From contig DJGH01000021.1 of the NCBI GenBank assembly GCA_002431635.1, positions 15,388 to 43,787 of the forward strand: a stretch of 28,400 bases of DNA, given 5' to 3'. Position numbers and translations under genes: made by a program. Below are positions 1 to 7,219 of the stretch, one piece after another. The notes beneath the pieces were generated by a model. It did no database searches. It saw only the letters and a program-made list of their open reading frames with translations, and was not told the origin of the DNA. The stretch comes from Petrotoga sp. UBA5851 (GTDB taxonomy: Bacteria; Thermotogota; Thermotogae; Petrotogales; Petrotogaceae). Numbering within the stretch: the first letter of the stretch is position 1; each line of letters starts with the position of its first letter.

Positions 1-380
1 ATTCTTCCCTTGAGCGCAAACATTGCATTGCACATACACGTAACAGTAGGATTTGTGGTAGGTGTGACAGACCCTACAACTCCCATGGGTTTAGCAATTT
101 CAACGATATTTTTTTCTTCGTCAATCTTTATTATGTCGACTGACTTCTTGTTTTTAAGATCATTCCATATAGTCTTTGACTTTCCTTTGTTTTTAGCAAC
201 CTTATGTTCATAAACTCCCATTTTGGTTTCTTCTACAGCCATTTTTGCAAGCAGCTCGGCATTGTCATAAACTGTCTTTGCAATTTCCTTCACCACAAGA
301 TCAACCTGTTCCTGGCTAAACCTTTCAAACTCCTTTTGTGCCTTCCTGGATTTTTCAATCAATTCATCTATTTCAGACAT
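1..380 (-). CDS. sucD: CoA-acylating succinate-semialdehyde dehydrogenase (partial, 3' end outside window)
   Basis: Only the N-terminal 126 or so residues are present; the gene runs off the left edge. The visible protein starts MSEIDELIEKSRKAQKEFER and continues with blocks typical of Clostridium kluyveri-type SucD and related CoA-dependent aldehyde dehydrogenases: SQEQVD, VYDNAELLAK, AVEETKMGVYE, AKPMGVVGSVTPTTNP and TCMCNAM. Family knowledge: it interconverts succinyl-CoA plus NAD(P)H with succinate semialdehyde, CoA and NAD(P)+ in the cytoplasm. The ATG at 378-380 is preceded by GGAGGAAAATAACT, and that RBS overlaps the stop region of the upstream 4-hydroxybutyrate dehydrogenase gene (gap 15 nt), so the two are surely co-transcribed. 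The catalytic cysteine lies outside the window. An acetaldehyde dehydrogenase of the same family is possible from sequence alone, but the neighbours favour succinate semialdehyde. Confidence 0.85.
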   Translation of the reverse strand, partial: MSEIDELIEKSRKAQKEFERFSQEQVDLVVKEIAKTVYDNAELLAKMAVEETKMGVYEHKVAKNKGKSKTIWNDLKNKKSVDIIKIDEEKNIVEIAKPMGVVGSVTPTTNPTVTCMCNAMFALKGR

Positions 381-395
381 AGTTATTTTCCTCCG

Positions 396-1511
396 TCATA
401 ATAATATTCTGTATATGGTTTCTATCTCTTTGTCAGAAAGAGGCACATAGTTGTTGGCAAGAAGTCGTTGCTGATTGGTTATAACGCTCTTTGCAAACTC
501 TTCAATCTCCCGTTCCTTCATTCCGTAAGAAGAAAGCTTTCCTTTCTGCAAAAGTTTTCCTAGAAGTATTTCAAGCCTATCGTATACATCAGAAGATTCA
601 CAGCCTAAAATGCCAGACAGTATCCTGTTTAATTCTTTTATAGTGCCTGAAGGATTCTTTTTTGTATAAAGTTTGAATATCTCTGTGAAGAAAAGATAAT
701 TGGAAAGTCCGTGCGGAACGTGATAATTTCCTCCCATAGGATAAGAAAGCGCATGCACAGCTCCTACTCCTGTGTTGGAAAAAGCTATTCCAGCGCAGTT
801 ACTTGCAATCAGAACATCTTCAAGCCTTTCAAATCTATATTCTTCTCCAAACTTTTTCATATTGATATAGATATCAAGTATTGTTTCTATTGCTTTCACA
901 GCATAAAGCTTGGTGTAGACGTTTGCTTTGGGTGAAAGATACGATTCACATGCATGAATAAGTGCATCGATAGAACTATACATATAAAACTTATATGGAA
1001 GATTCTTTAAAAATTCTGGGATAAGAACTGCCGCATCCGGAAACAATTCAGGAACTGCCAGTCCCATCTTGGTTTTTTTGGATTTTATTTCAGCAATGGA
1101 AATATTTGTGACTTCTGTTCCGGTACCGCATGTAGTAGGAACTGCTATAAGAGCTTTGTCTTTTATAAGCGGAACTTTTCTTTCAAAAGCGTCCTTTACG
1201 TCAACAATGTCTTTCAGGACAAGAATCTTTGCGATATCTATTACAGTTCCTCCGCCAACGGCAATGATCCTTTTAAAATCATATTTTTTGGATTCATTCA
1301 GAATGCCGTTCATCATTTCATCTGAAGGTTCGCCGTTACCGTATCTTTCCTGGAATATTACGTTGCAATTTGCATTTGATTCCTTTATTATCGGATCATA
1401 TATGAACTGATTAGTTATGATAAGATCAGTGCTTTCTATTTTAAAGTCAGATACAAAATCACTGAATGTATGGTACTTGAAGAGCTTGCAGCCTAGTTTA
1501 AAAAGTTCCAT
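396..1511 (-). CDS. 4hbD: 4-hydroxybutyrate dehydrogenase (iron-dependent alcohol dehydrogenase family)
   Basis: This 371-residue protein belongs to the group III, metal-dependent alcohol dehydrogenase family. It reduces succinate semialdehyde to 4-hydroxybutyrate with NADH, or the reverse. Seen directly: the nucleotide-binding glycine motif AVGGGTVIDIAK near residue 85, PTTCGTGTEVTN near 125-135, and metal-ligand motifs SSIDALIHACESYLS (Asp182, His186) and HALSYPMGGNYHVPHG. Length is normal for 4HbD (about 370). The ATG at 1511 follows AAGGGATGATAGA, a moderate RBS; the preceding CoA-transferase gene stops 14 nt upstream. The substrate assignment rests on the neighbours (SucD, 4-hydroxybutyrate CoA-transferase and AbfD) and on the family; a generic Fe-ADH cannot be excluded from sequence alone. 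Confidence 0.88.
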   Translation of the reverse strand: MELFKLGCKLFKYHTFSDFVSDFKIESTDLIITNQFIYDPIIKESNANCNVIFQERYGNGEPSDEMMNGILNESKKYDFKRIIAVGGGTVIDIAKILVLKDIVDVKDAFERKVPLIKDKALIAVPTTCGTGTEVTNISIAEIKSKKTKMGLAVPELFPDAAVLIPEFLKNLPYKFYMYSSIDALIHACESYLSPKANVYTKLYAVKAIETILDIYINMKKFGEEYRFERLEDVLIASNCAGIAFSNTGVGAVHALSYPMGGNYHVPHGLSNYLFFTEIFKLYTKKNPSGTIKELNRILSGILGCESSDVYDRLEILLGKLLQKGKLSSYGMKEREIEEFAKSVITNQQRLLANNYVPLSDKEIETIYRILL

Positions 1512-1525
1512 TCTATCATCCCTTT

Positions 1526-2818
1526 TTATGAAAATCGTTTTTCATACTCTTCTGTCAGACTTTCTCTGAAATACGGATGAGCTATCTCTATTAAGGACTC
1601 TGCACGTTTTCTGAGCGTTTTACCCCAGAGATCAGCAACACCGTATTCGGTTACCACGTAATGAACATCGTTTCTAGAAGTTGTAACGGCACTTCCTTGT
1701 GAAAGAAACGGAACAATTCTTGAGACCTTTCCGTCACACGCAGTAGAAGGCATTGCAATTATTGATTTTCCATCTTCTGACATACTTGCTCCCCTTACAT
1801 AATCAACCTGTCCGCCTACTCCGCTGAACTGTTTAAGCCCTATGCTCTCCGATGCGATCTGTCCCATAAGATCTACCTGAAGACATGAGTTTATTGAAAC
1901 CATTTTCCTGTTTTGCATTATTACCAGAGGATTATTTACATAATCAACAGGGTAGAGTTCAACCATCGGATTTTTATCAACGAAGTCGTAAAGTCTCTTG
2001 CTGCCCATTAAGAAAGTTGCTATCATCTTTCCTTTATGAATTGTTTTATTTTTGTTGGTGATAGCACCTGCTTCAACCAGTTCCAATACTCCGTCGGAAA
2101 ACATTTCACTGTGTATTCCCAAATCATTTTTATCTTTCAGAAAAAGCAGTACTGCATCAGGAATGGCACCTATTCCTAACTGTAACGTAGAACCGTCTTC
2201 TATAAGAGCAGCACAGTTTTCACCTATGGCCTTTTCTACCTGCCCTATTTCTGCCGGTTCAAGGATAGCAGGCTCTTTCGATGTTTCTACTATATAGTCT
2301 ATATCGCTTATATGTATAAAATTATCTCCCATCACTGTAGGCATTTTATCGTTTACTTCCGCAATTACTATCTTCGCATTTTGCGCAGCAGGTTTAGTAT
2401 AGTCGCACGATACCCCAAAGCTGCAATAGCCATACCTGTCAGGTCTGCTTACATTTATTATGGCAACATCAACAGGCATCGTACCACTTGAAAAAAGCTT
2501 TGGAACTTCATAAAAAAAGCATGGTGTATAATCAGCTTTGTTCTGTGAAACGGCGTTTCTTGTATTTCCGCCAACAAAAAGTGCATTGTGCCTGAAATGT
2601 CCTTCACAGTTGCTGCCTGTGTAAGGAGCATCATTAAGGCATAAAAGATGAACTATTTCAACATCTTTGTACCTGTTTTTGTTAGCTGTCATGCTGTTAA
2701 CCACTGCAGTAGGAACTCCAGCTGCATGCGCAAGAACAACTCTTGAGCCGGAAGGTATTTTTAAAGCAGCTTCCTCGGCTGATACTGTTCTCTCCTTGTA
2801 TAACTGTTTAAGATCCAT
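1526..2818 (-). CDS. abfT: 4-hydroxybutyrate CoA-transferase
   Basis: This 430-residue protein is in the acetyl-CoA hydrolase/transferase family (4-hydroxybutyrate CoA-transferase, AbfT/Cat2 type). It transfers CoA from acetyl-CoA or butyryl-CoA to 4-hydroxybutyrate, making the substrate for AbfD. Seen: N-terminus MDLKQLYKERTVSAEEA, the glycine-rich block LQLGIGAIPDAV (residues 213-223), and IHSEMFSDG with a Glu at residue 238, the same position as the catalytic Glu known for the Clostridium aminobutyricum enzyme. The block FSGVGGQVDYVRGA and the C-terminal VTEYGVADLWGKTLRKRA are family hallmarks. The ATG at 2818 follows AAGGAGCGGCTAAAGT. It lies 27 nt after the NifU-like gene and 14 nt before 4hbD. 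Succinyl-CoA:acetate transferase (Cat1 type) is the main alternative; operon context argues for AbfT. Confidence 0.9.
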   Translation of the reverse strand: MDLKQLYKERTVSAEEAALKIPSGSRVVLAHAAGVPTAVVNSMTANKNRYKDVEIVHLLCLNDAPYTGSNCEGHFRHNALFVGGNTRNAVSQNKADYTPCFFYEVPKLFSSGTMPVDVAIINVSRPDRYGYCSFGVSCDYTKPAAQNAKIVIAEVNDKMPTVMGDNFIHISDIDYIVETSKEPAILEPAEIGQVEKAIGENCAALIEDGSTLQLGIGAIPDAVLLFLKDKNDLGIHSEMFSDGVLELVEAGAITNKNKTIHKGKMIATFLMGSKRLYDFVDKNPMVELYPVDYVNNPLVIMQNRKMVSINSCLQVDLMGQIASESIGLKQFSGVGGQVDYVRGASMSEDGKSIIAMPSTACDGKVSRIVPFLSQGSAVTTSRNDVHYVVTEYGVADLWGKTLRKRAESLIEIAHPYFRESLTEEYEKRFS

Positions 2819-2845
2819 ACTTTAGCCGCTCCTTATCAAAAATTT

Positions 2846-3133
2846 TTATGCGTGGGATAGAAGCTTCTTAGCCATATCTATAAGGTCACTGCTTATGCTA
2901 TCCGTTACGGCAACTTTTTCTATACCAGGAAAGTGCTGTACTAGTATTCTTTTGATATGATTTTGAACGGTAAGCTGGGCGGAAGGGCAGTTCCTACAAG
3001 CTCCCAGTAGCTTGATATAAACGGTACCGCCCTGAACATTTTTTAGTTCAATTCCTCCGCCATGCTCTTGTACTAGAGGTTTTATCTTAATGTCGATTAT
3101 TTCTTTTACTGAATCAAAGGTCATATTATTCAT
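2846..3133 (-). CDS. Small NifU/Nfu C-terminal-domain Fe-S scaffold
   Basis: A 95-residue protein consisting only of the NifU C-terminal (Nfu) domain. Seen: IKPLVQEHGGGIELKNVQGG followed by LLGACRNCPSAQLT, giving the CxxC pair Cys46/Cys49 that in this family binds a [4Fe-4S] cluster for transfer to apo-proteins. It lacks the N-terminal IscU-like part and the ferredoxin middle domain of full NifU. It sits between abfD and abfT in the same operon, 16 nt after the abfD stop. AbfD needs a [4Fe-4S] cluster, so a dedicated scaffold or repair role is a reasonable inference, not shown. The start ATG at 3133 has no good Shine-Dalgarno sequence (ACCGATCTTT upstream), which suggests low or coupled translation. 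A second in-frame ATG lies three codons downstream. Confidence 0.85.
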   Translation of the reverse strand: MNNMTFDSVKEIIDIKIKPLVQEHGGGIELKNVQGGTVYIKLLGACRNCPSAQLTVQNHIKRILVQHFPGIEKVAVTDSISSDLIDMAKKLLSHA

Positions 3134-3149
3134 AAAGATCGGTTTGTTT

Positions 3150-4610
3150 TTAGTTTTCGGATTCGTCTACTTTGGCTATTACTTTGGCAAGGTTCTTCTT
3201 TTGTTCAAGATCTGCCTGTCTTGATATCATTATTCTCTGGGCCTGAGGTGAACCTGCACCATGCATTGATTCTGTTCTGTAACCTACCGCCGCTGTTCCA
3301 AGCGTCATATTTTCGATAAGACGCAGCACTCTCATTCTGTTTTTTGTAGATACTTTCGAACTACCCCTGAGGTACTTCTCCACATATTTCCCTATTTCAG
3401 GACTGTTAAGATCTTTTTCAGAAGGCATAGTTACCATAAGACCGCCAGCTATGTCTTCGGCAAGTCTGGCAATTTCATAAGGGAGTCTGGTCACATTTTG
3501 CTTACAGATATTTGCAAGCAGGAGATCTATCTGATAATTTCCGGCTTTTGTTTTCTTTCCTTCTGTTGAACACGCAATACCACAACTGTAGAGCGTTTCG
3601 TTAAGATGGATCATCTCAATCAGCTTATCTTTTATATGACTTGCCTTGGGGACACCGTTATAATCTGCTGCAAGTGCGGCTGCTCCTATTAAAACATCTC
3701 CAACTCCGACCTTGCATCCTCCATAGGACTGTCTGTGATAACCGGCAAATCTTTCTACAAGCACTCCGGCAAAATCATATTCGCCGCAAAGAAAAATTCT
3801 GTCATTGGGAACGAAAACATCGTCAAACACTACTAATGCCTCATGACCGCCATAGGTGCTGTTTCCAACGTCAATAGAAGAATTTTCAAGTTTTCTGGTA
3901 TCGCAAGACTGTCTTCCGTAAATCATAAATACGCCCGGCGCATCGCTTGGAACAGAAAATGCTACTGCATAATCTTTATCTTCTTCTCTCATAGAGCATG
4001 TGGGCATTATAAGATGTTCATGCGAATTAACTGCACCTGTCTGGTGAGCTTTTGCTCCTCTTACTATGATACCGTCCTTTCTTCTTTCAACAATTCTCAG
4101 ATAAAGATCCGGATCCTGCTGCTCTGAAGGCGCAAGTCCTCTGTCGCCTTTAGGGTCGGTCATTGCTCCGTCGACGGTTAGATCATTTCTCTGAACATAC
4201 TTCATATATTCAATAAAATTTTTATGATAATCGGTACCGTATTTTTCATCAGTTTCATAGGTCGTTGAGTAGAGCGCATTAAAAGCATCCATTCCAACAC
4301 ATCTCTGAAAACAGGCGGCTGTTTTCTGACCCAAAAGTCTTTGCATTTTTACTTTATTCTTGAGATCTTCAGTACTCTGGTGAAGATGACAGAATCTGTT
4401 GACAGTTTCACCGGTAAGATTGGACTTTGCCGTCATAAGCTCTTTGTATTCATCCATCTGGGCAAGCTCGTATGTTTTTGCTACAGAATTGAGCGAAGGT
4501 CTTATTATCGGGTGATCCACAGGATTTTTAATAAGTTCTCCAAAAAGATAAACCTTCAGATTAAGCTTTCTCAAACTCTCAACATACTGCTCAGGTGTCA
4601 TCAATGCCAT
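3150..4610 (-). CDS. abfD: 4-hydroxybutyryl-CoA dehydratase / vinylacetyl-CoA delta-isomerase
   Basis: The 486-residue enzyme dehydrates 4-hydroxybutyryl-CoA to crotonyl-CoA through a radical mechanism using FAD and a [4Fe-4S] cluster, and isomerises vinylacetyl-CoA. Seen: N-terminus MALMTPEQYVESLRKLN, as in Clostridium aminobutyricum AbfD. The known cluster ligands (Cys99, Cys103, His292, Cys299 there) are matched by Cys100 and Cys104 (AACFQRC) and by His and Cys in YHRQSYGGCKVG, where the His-to-Cys spacing of 7 is preserved and the neighbouring Lys is present. Length matches the family (about 490). I placed the start at the ATG at 4608-4610, because it has AGGAGATGATTCTA upstream and fits family N-termini; the reading frame is open to a GTG at 4646, whose product would carry 12 extra residues. 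It is the first gene of the operon and lies behind a long leader. Confidence 0.95.
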   Translation of the reverse strand: MALMTPEQYVESLRKLNLKVYLFGELIKNPVDHPIIRPSLNSVAKTYELAQMDEYKELMTAKSNLTGETVNRFCHLHQSTEDLKNKVKMQRLLGQKTAACFQRCVGMDAFNALYSTTYETDEKYGTDYHKNFIEYMKYVQRNDLTVDGAMTDPKGDRGLAPSEQQDPDLYLRIVERRKDGIIVRGAKAHQTGAVNSHEHLIMPTCSMREEDKDYAVAFSVPSDAPGVFMIYGRQSCDTRKLENSSIDVGNSTYGGHEALVVFDDVFVPNDRIFLCGEYDFAGVLVERFAGYHRQSYGGCKVGVGDVLIGAAALAADYNGVPKASHIKDKLIEMIHLNETLYSCGIACSTEGKKTKAGNYQIDLLLANICKQNVTRLPYEIARLAEDIAGGLMVTMPSEKDLNSPEIGKYVEKYLRGSSKVSTKNRMRVLRLIENMTLGTAAVGYRTESMHGAGSPQAQRIMISRQADLEQKKNLAKVIAKVDESEN

Positions 4611-4711
4611 TAGAATCATCTCCTGTTTTAAAGTTCTTTTTATCACTTGAATAAAAATTTTTTAAAATTATTACATGGAAAAGGTACAGTGAGTTATTAT
4701 CTTCACTTCTT

Positions 4712-4755
4712 GTTGAAAACAAAAAAGTGCTATATTTCACTTTTTCATTTTCAAC
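4712..4755 (-). promoter_or_regulatory. 18-bp stem inverted repeat in the abfD 5' leader
   Basis: Two 18-base arms around an 8-base loop. On the minus strand the left arm is GTTGAAAATGAAAAAGTG and the right arm CACTTTTTTGTTTTCAAC. All 18 positions can pair in RNA; two are G-U wobbles and the rest Watson-Crick. It starts within a few bases of where transcription would begin from the -10-like TAAAAT at 4759-4764. No T-run follows, so it is not an ordinary terminator. It could be a 5' mRNA-stabilising hairpin or a DNA operator. Confidence 0.6.
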
Positions 4756-4758
4756 ATA

Positions 4759-4764
4759 ATTTTA
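4759..4764 (-). promoter_or_regulatory. Candidate -10 box for the abfD operon
   Basis: The minus strand reads GGTAAAATTATG here, a TAAAAT that fits the sigma-70 -10 consensus at 5 of 6 positions. No good -35 hexamer is seen 16-18 bases upstream, so either the promoter is activator-dependent or this is a chance match. It lies about 150 bases before the abfD start codon. Confidence 0.35.
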
Positions 4765-4866
4765 CCACTTAATTCTGAAAAAAATACACAGAAAAATTAT
4801 TTTATGGTTAAACTTTAAGCCCGCAATTCATGATTTTGTTTCTTTATCCTGTGTTTATTTACTATT

Positions 4867-4884
4867 TTGTTATAAAACGCACAA
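4867..4884. promoter_or_regulatory. Possible Rex-like (NADH-responsive repressor) site
   Basis: An 18-base element TTGTTATAAAACGCACAA with outer TTGT and ACAA. Rex operators described in Firmicutes and Thermotogales have the form TTGTGA-N6-TCACAA or TTGTTAA-N4-TTAACAA, and Rex is known to control redox-balancing fermentation genes. The left hexamer matches the second form well (TTGTTA); the right hexamer is weaker. It is about 100 bases upstream of the candidate -10, far for a repressor, so confidence is low. Confidence 0.25.
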
Positions 4885-5013
4885 TCAAAAAAAGACTTTT
4901 TCCAGTACAAATGCTTTTATTTGATAAAATATCTTAGATTTGGCTTTTCCTGGCAAAAAGAGTTATTATCATATATTAAGAGAAAAAATTAACATAATAA
5001 TGGGATTTTTAAT

Positions 5014-5044
5014 AAAAAAACTGCCTGCGTAATTACGCAGGCAG
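5014..5044 (-). terminator. Rho-independent terminator of the phosphatase gene
   Basis: A perfect 12-bp palindrome, arms CTGCCTGCGTAA and TTACGCAGGCAG (5021-5044), followed on the minus strand by seven T residues (complement of 5014-5020). It lies 13 bases past the stop codon of the gene ending at 5058 and separates it from the abf operon downstream. Confidence 0.9.
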
Positions 5045-5057
5045 CTAATCAGAAAAG

Positions 5058-6140
5058 TTAGTTTGAAAGTCTTGTTCTTAGAAGTGCTATCTGTTCTTCT
5101 GAGAGCCCTACAGTGTTCTTGAGATATAAAAACATTACTGATCTTAAATTAAGATCACTTACCGGTTTGTTACTGTTCATCTCTTTCAGTTGGTCAGTCA
5201 TTATCTTTGCTATAAGGTCGTATCTTTCAGTTCCTTTTACCATGGAATAATAGTTTTCATAGGTTATCATATAGTCGTTAATAATTTCATCAACAGTAGC
5301 CCCCATTAGTCCTTCAAGTATTGCTGAGACTATTCCGGCTCTATCTTTTCCTTCAAGACAGTGTATGGCATAAGGGCCTTTGTGGTCTATCATAAACTCA
5401 AAGGCGGTTTTCAGTTTCCCTGCAAAATCTTTTGAAAGAAGATCAACACCCATTCCAAGAGCTATTACTGACCCGTCGTTATAAAGATCTTCATAGTACT
5501 TTGAATTTTTGATGTTATCCTGCAGCTCAGCCTGTGTGTCAGCAAGGTTGATTATGGTTTTGATCTGATAATCCTGTACAAACTTAGCAACGTAGGAAGA
5601 CCTCGAATCTGCTACCGATGGATGTGATGTCCTGAAAAGAATGCCTGGTTTTATCCAGCCCATAGATACTTCTCTGAAATTTGCAAAAGCCTGATCAGAG
5701 AGATAGTCTTTGCGTTCTTCGGATTTTACAAGTTTTCTTAATTCAATCTGAGCCTTATAGCTTCCTTTTTCAAGAACAGAAACGTTTACGGTATTGGTTA
5801 ATGCAACAGAGAAAAACGTTGCAAAGTTGCCGTAGTTTATTGCCATCTGAACAAACCCCTTATTTAAGCGTATAAGAGGGGCAGATCTGTCGACATCACC
5901 GTATGCTGTAGCAAAAGGAAGAACAAGAGTTTTGTCATTGAACCTGACTTCAAGAATATCGCCTATCTCTACTCCGGACAGTTTTACAGCTTCCTCTGTT
6001 ACATCAAGCCGTACATTTCCGTACTTGTCTATCTCGGCTACGGTTCCGGAAAAACTCTGAGTTCCGGCAGCAAAAAATACTGTTGAAAAAACAGCGATAA
6101 AAATAAATACAGTTATGGATTTCAATACGTTTGTTTTCAA
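5058..6140 (-). CDS. Exported tyrosine-phosphatase-family protein with an N-terminal SAM-hydrolase-like barrel
   Basis: About 360 residues. An N-terminal signal peptide (residues 1-26, hydrophobic VFIFIAVFSTVFFAAG, no lipobox Cys) predicts export. Residues about 30-110 (SGTVAEIDKYGNVRLDV ... GDILEV ... NKGFVQMAINYGNFATFF) resemble the C-terminal beta-barrel of SAM hydroxide adenosyltransferases. Residues about 160-340 form a phosphatase domain with the P-loop HCLEGKDRAG (HCX5R: Cys261, Arg267), as in the Y_phosphatase3 family. Substrate unknown; phosphoprotein, phosphoinositide or phytate-like substrates are all possible. The frame is open to 6236, but I chose the TTG at 6138-6140 because it has GGGAGGGG 6 nt upstream and begins the signal peptide directly, while a promoter lies inside the longer version. 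Monocistronic, with its own terminator. Confidence 0.75.
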   Translation of the reverse strand: MKTNVLKSITVFIFIAVFSTVFFAAGTQSFSGTVAEIDKYGNVRLDVTEEAVKLSGVEIGDILEVRFNDKTLVLPFATAYGDVDRSAPLIRLNKGFVQMAINYGNFATFFSVALTNTVNVSVLEKGSYKAQIELRKLVKSEERKDYLSDQAFANFREVSMGWIKPGILFRTSHPSVADSRSSYVAKFVQDYQIKTIINLADTQAELQDNIKNSKYYEDLYNDGSVIALGMGVDLLSKDFAGKLKTAFEFMIDHKGPYAIHCLEGKDRAGIVSAILEGLMGATVDEIINDYMITYENYYSMVKGTERYDLIAKIMTDQLKEMNSNKPVSDLNLRSVMFLYLKNTVGLSEEQIALLRTRLSN

Positions 6141-6174
6141 AATAACCCCTCCCGAATTTATGATATTCACAGAT

Positions 6175-6180
6175 ATTATA
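6175..6180 (-). promoter_or_regulatory. -10 box of the phosphatase gene
   Basis: The minus strand reads TTGTAGTATAATATC, a perfect TATAAT, 35 bases before the TTG start at 6140. A weak -35 (AGACAA) lies about 16 bases upstream. Its position inside the longer open frame argues against the upstream start. Confidence 0.6.
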
Positions 6181-6260
6181 CTACAATGAGAAAAATTTGT
6201 CTCTAAACAGCAGTTGATTTGAAACCTTAACTTCATTTTAAAGTTACTTTAGTCTGATAA

Positions 6261-6291
6261 TATACTTTTTGCAAATCAATTGCATTTGCAA
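6261..6291 (+). promoter_or_regulatory. znu operon promoter with palindromic operator (Zur/Fur-type candidate)
   Basis: A -10-like TATACT (6261-6266), with TTAAAG 17 bases upstream, is followed at 6269-6291 by a perfect inverted repeat: arms TTGCAAAT and ATTTGCAA with a 7-base spacer CAATTGC. The palindrome covers the expected transcription start, the usual place for a repressor site. The operon encodes zinc uptake and a Fur-family regulator, so zinc-dependent repression by that regulator is the natural inference. The RBS AAGGAGGA follows at 6303-6310. Confidence 0.6.
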
Positions 6292-6314
6292 ATTGTTTTC
6301 ATAAGGAGGAGAAC

Positions 6315-7211
6315 ATGAAAAAATTCTGGATTCTTTTTATGGTTTTAACAACAGTATTTTCAGCTTTTTCCATAAACATATCCGTGTCTATTTATCCATA
6401 TTATCTTGCTGTCCGAGAGATTGCAGATGAAAAAGATAGTGTTAAGCTTATCATACCGCAGGGAAAAAGTCCTCATACCTATGCTCTGACCGTTGAGAAT
6501 GTGAAGAACCTTTATGAATCAGATATTCTAATTGTAAATGGGCTTGATGTAGAGATATTCATTGAAAAAGTTCTTGTTTCTTTGCAACAGAAAAATATTC
6601 CTGTTTTATATGTCGCTCAAAGCATCAAGCAAGATGAACTTTCAATCGAAGAAGAGGATCACCACGATGAAGACAAAGAAAGTCACAATGAAGAAGAACA
6701 TGTTCATTCTGGTGTAAATCCTCATGTTTGGACCAGTCCTTATTTGATGTATAATTATATGATACCGGCAATTACATCTGAACTTATAAAGATAAATCCA
6801 AAATCAAAAACTCTTTATGAAGCTAATGCACAAAAGCTTATCCAGAGGCTTAAATTGCAGGATCAGCAATTTCTTTCAGTTTCAAAAGAGATGAAGATAT
6901 CTTTTTTTACATTTCATAACTCTTTCCCGTATTTTGCTAAAAGATATGGTTTTAAAATTGCAGGTGTAGTTCAGCTTTCACCGGGGATAGATCCTACTCC
7001 TTCACAGATGAAGAGTATAATAGATACGGCTAAGGCAGAAAATGCAAATGTGATATTTATAGAGCCTCAGCTGAGCGATAGGGCAGCTAAAGCGATAGCC
7101 GCTTCTGCCAGGCTTAAAATAGGAATACTTGATCCTTTGGGCAATTCGTCCATGAAAACCATAACAGATCTGTATCAGTATAATTTTGATCAAATTATGA
7201 AACTGAAGTAG
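6315..7211 (+). CDS. znuA: Zinc ABC transporter, periplasmic substrate-binding protein
   Basis: A 298-residue cluster A-I (ZnuA/TroA-type) metal-binding protein. Seen: signal peptide MKKFWILFMVLTTVFSAFS without lipobox cysteine, so probably a free periplasmic protein. Metal-ligand candidates are His54 in GKSPHTYAL, His137 in GVNPHVWTSP and His201 in FFTFHNSFPYF. A His/Asp/Glu-rich loop lies at about residues 112-132 (EEEDHHDEDKESHNEEEHVH) and is characteristic of zinc-specific ZnuA proteins. The block SPGIDPTPSQMKSII is typical of the family. First gene of a four-gene operon behind a palindromic operator; its stop is 8 nt before the apparent start of the Fur-family gene. Manganese specificity is less likely given the His-rich loop. 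Confidence 0.92.
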   Translation: MKKFWILFMVLTTVFSAFSINISVSIYPYYLAVREIADEKDSVKLIIPQGKSPHTYALTVENVKNLYESDILIVNGLDVEIFIEKVLVSLQQKNIPVLYVAQSIKQDELSIEEEDHHDEDKESHNEEEHVHSGVNPHVWTSPYLMYNYMIPAITSELIKINPKSKTLYEANAQKLIQRLKLQDQQFLSVSKEMKISFFTFHNSFPYFAKRYGFKIAGVVQLSPGIDPTPSQMKSIIDTAKAENANVIFIEPQLSDRAAKAIAASARLKIGILDPLGNSSMKTITDLYQYNFDQIMKLK

Positions 7212-7219
7212 GTGATAAA

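Larger units (their letters stand above)
4611..5057. other. Intergenic leader region of the abf operon
   Basis: A 447-base gene-free stretch between abfD and the phosphatase gene, both on the minus strand. It is very AT-rich. From left to right it holds the abfD RBS, a long inverted repeat (4712-4755), a -10-like element (complement of 4759-4764), a Rex-like half-palindrome (4867-4884) and the phosphatase terminator (5014-5044). I see no convincing open reading frame in it. Confidence 0.6.

Noticed and set aside
4712..4755. Reading the long hairpin as a Rho-independent terminator
   Set aside because: Neither strand shows a T-run of useful length after the stem, and no gene ends nearby on either strand.
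6141..6236. Longer N-terminus of the phosphatase from 6236
   Set aside because: The extension contains a TATAAT promoter and a strong RBS, and would place 32 residues in front of a normal signal peptide.
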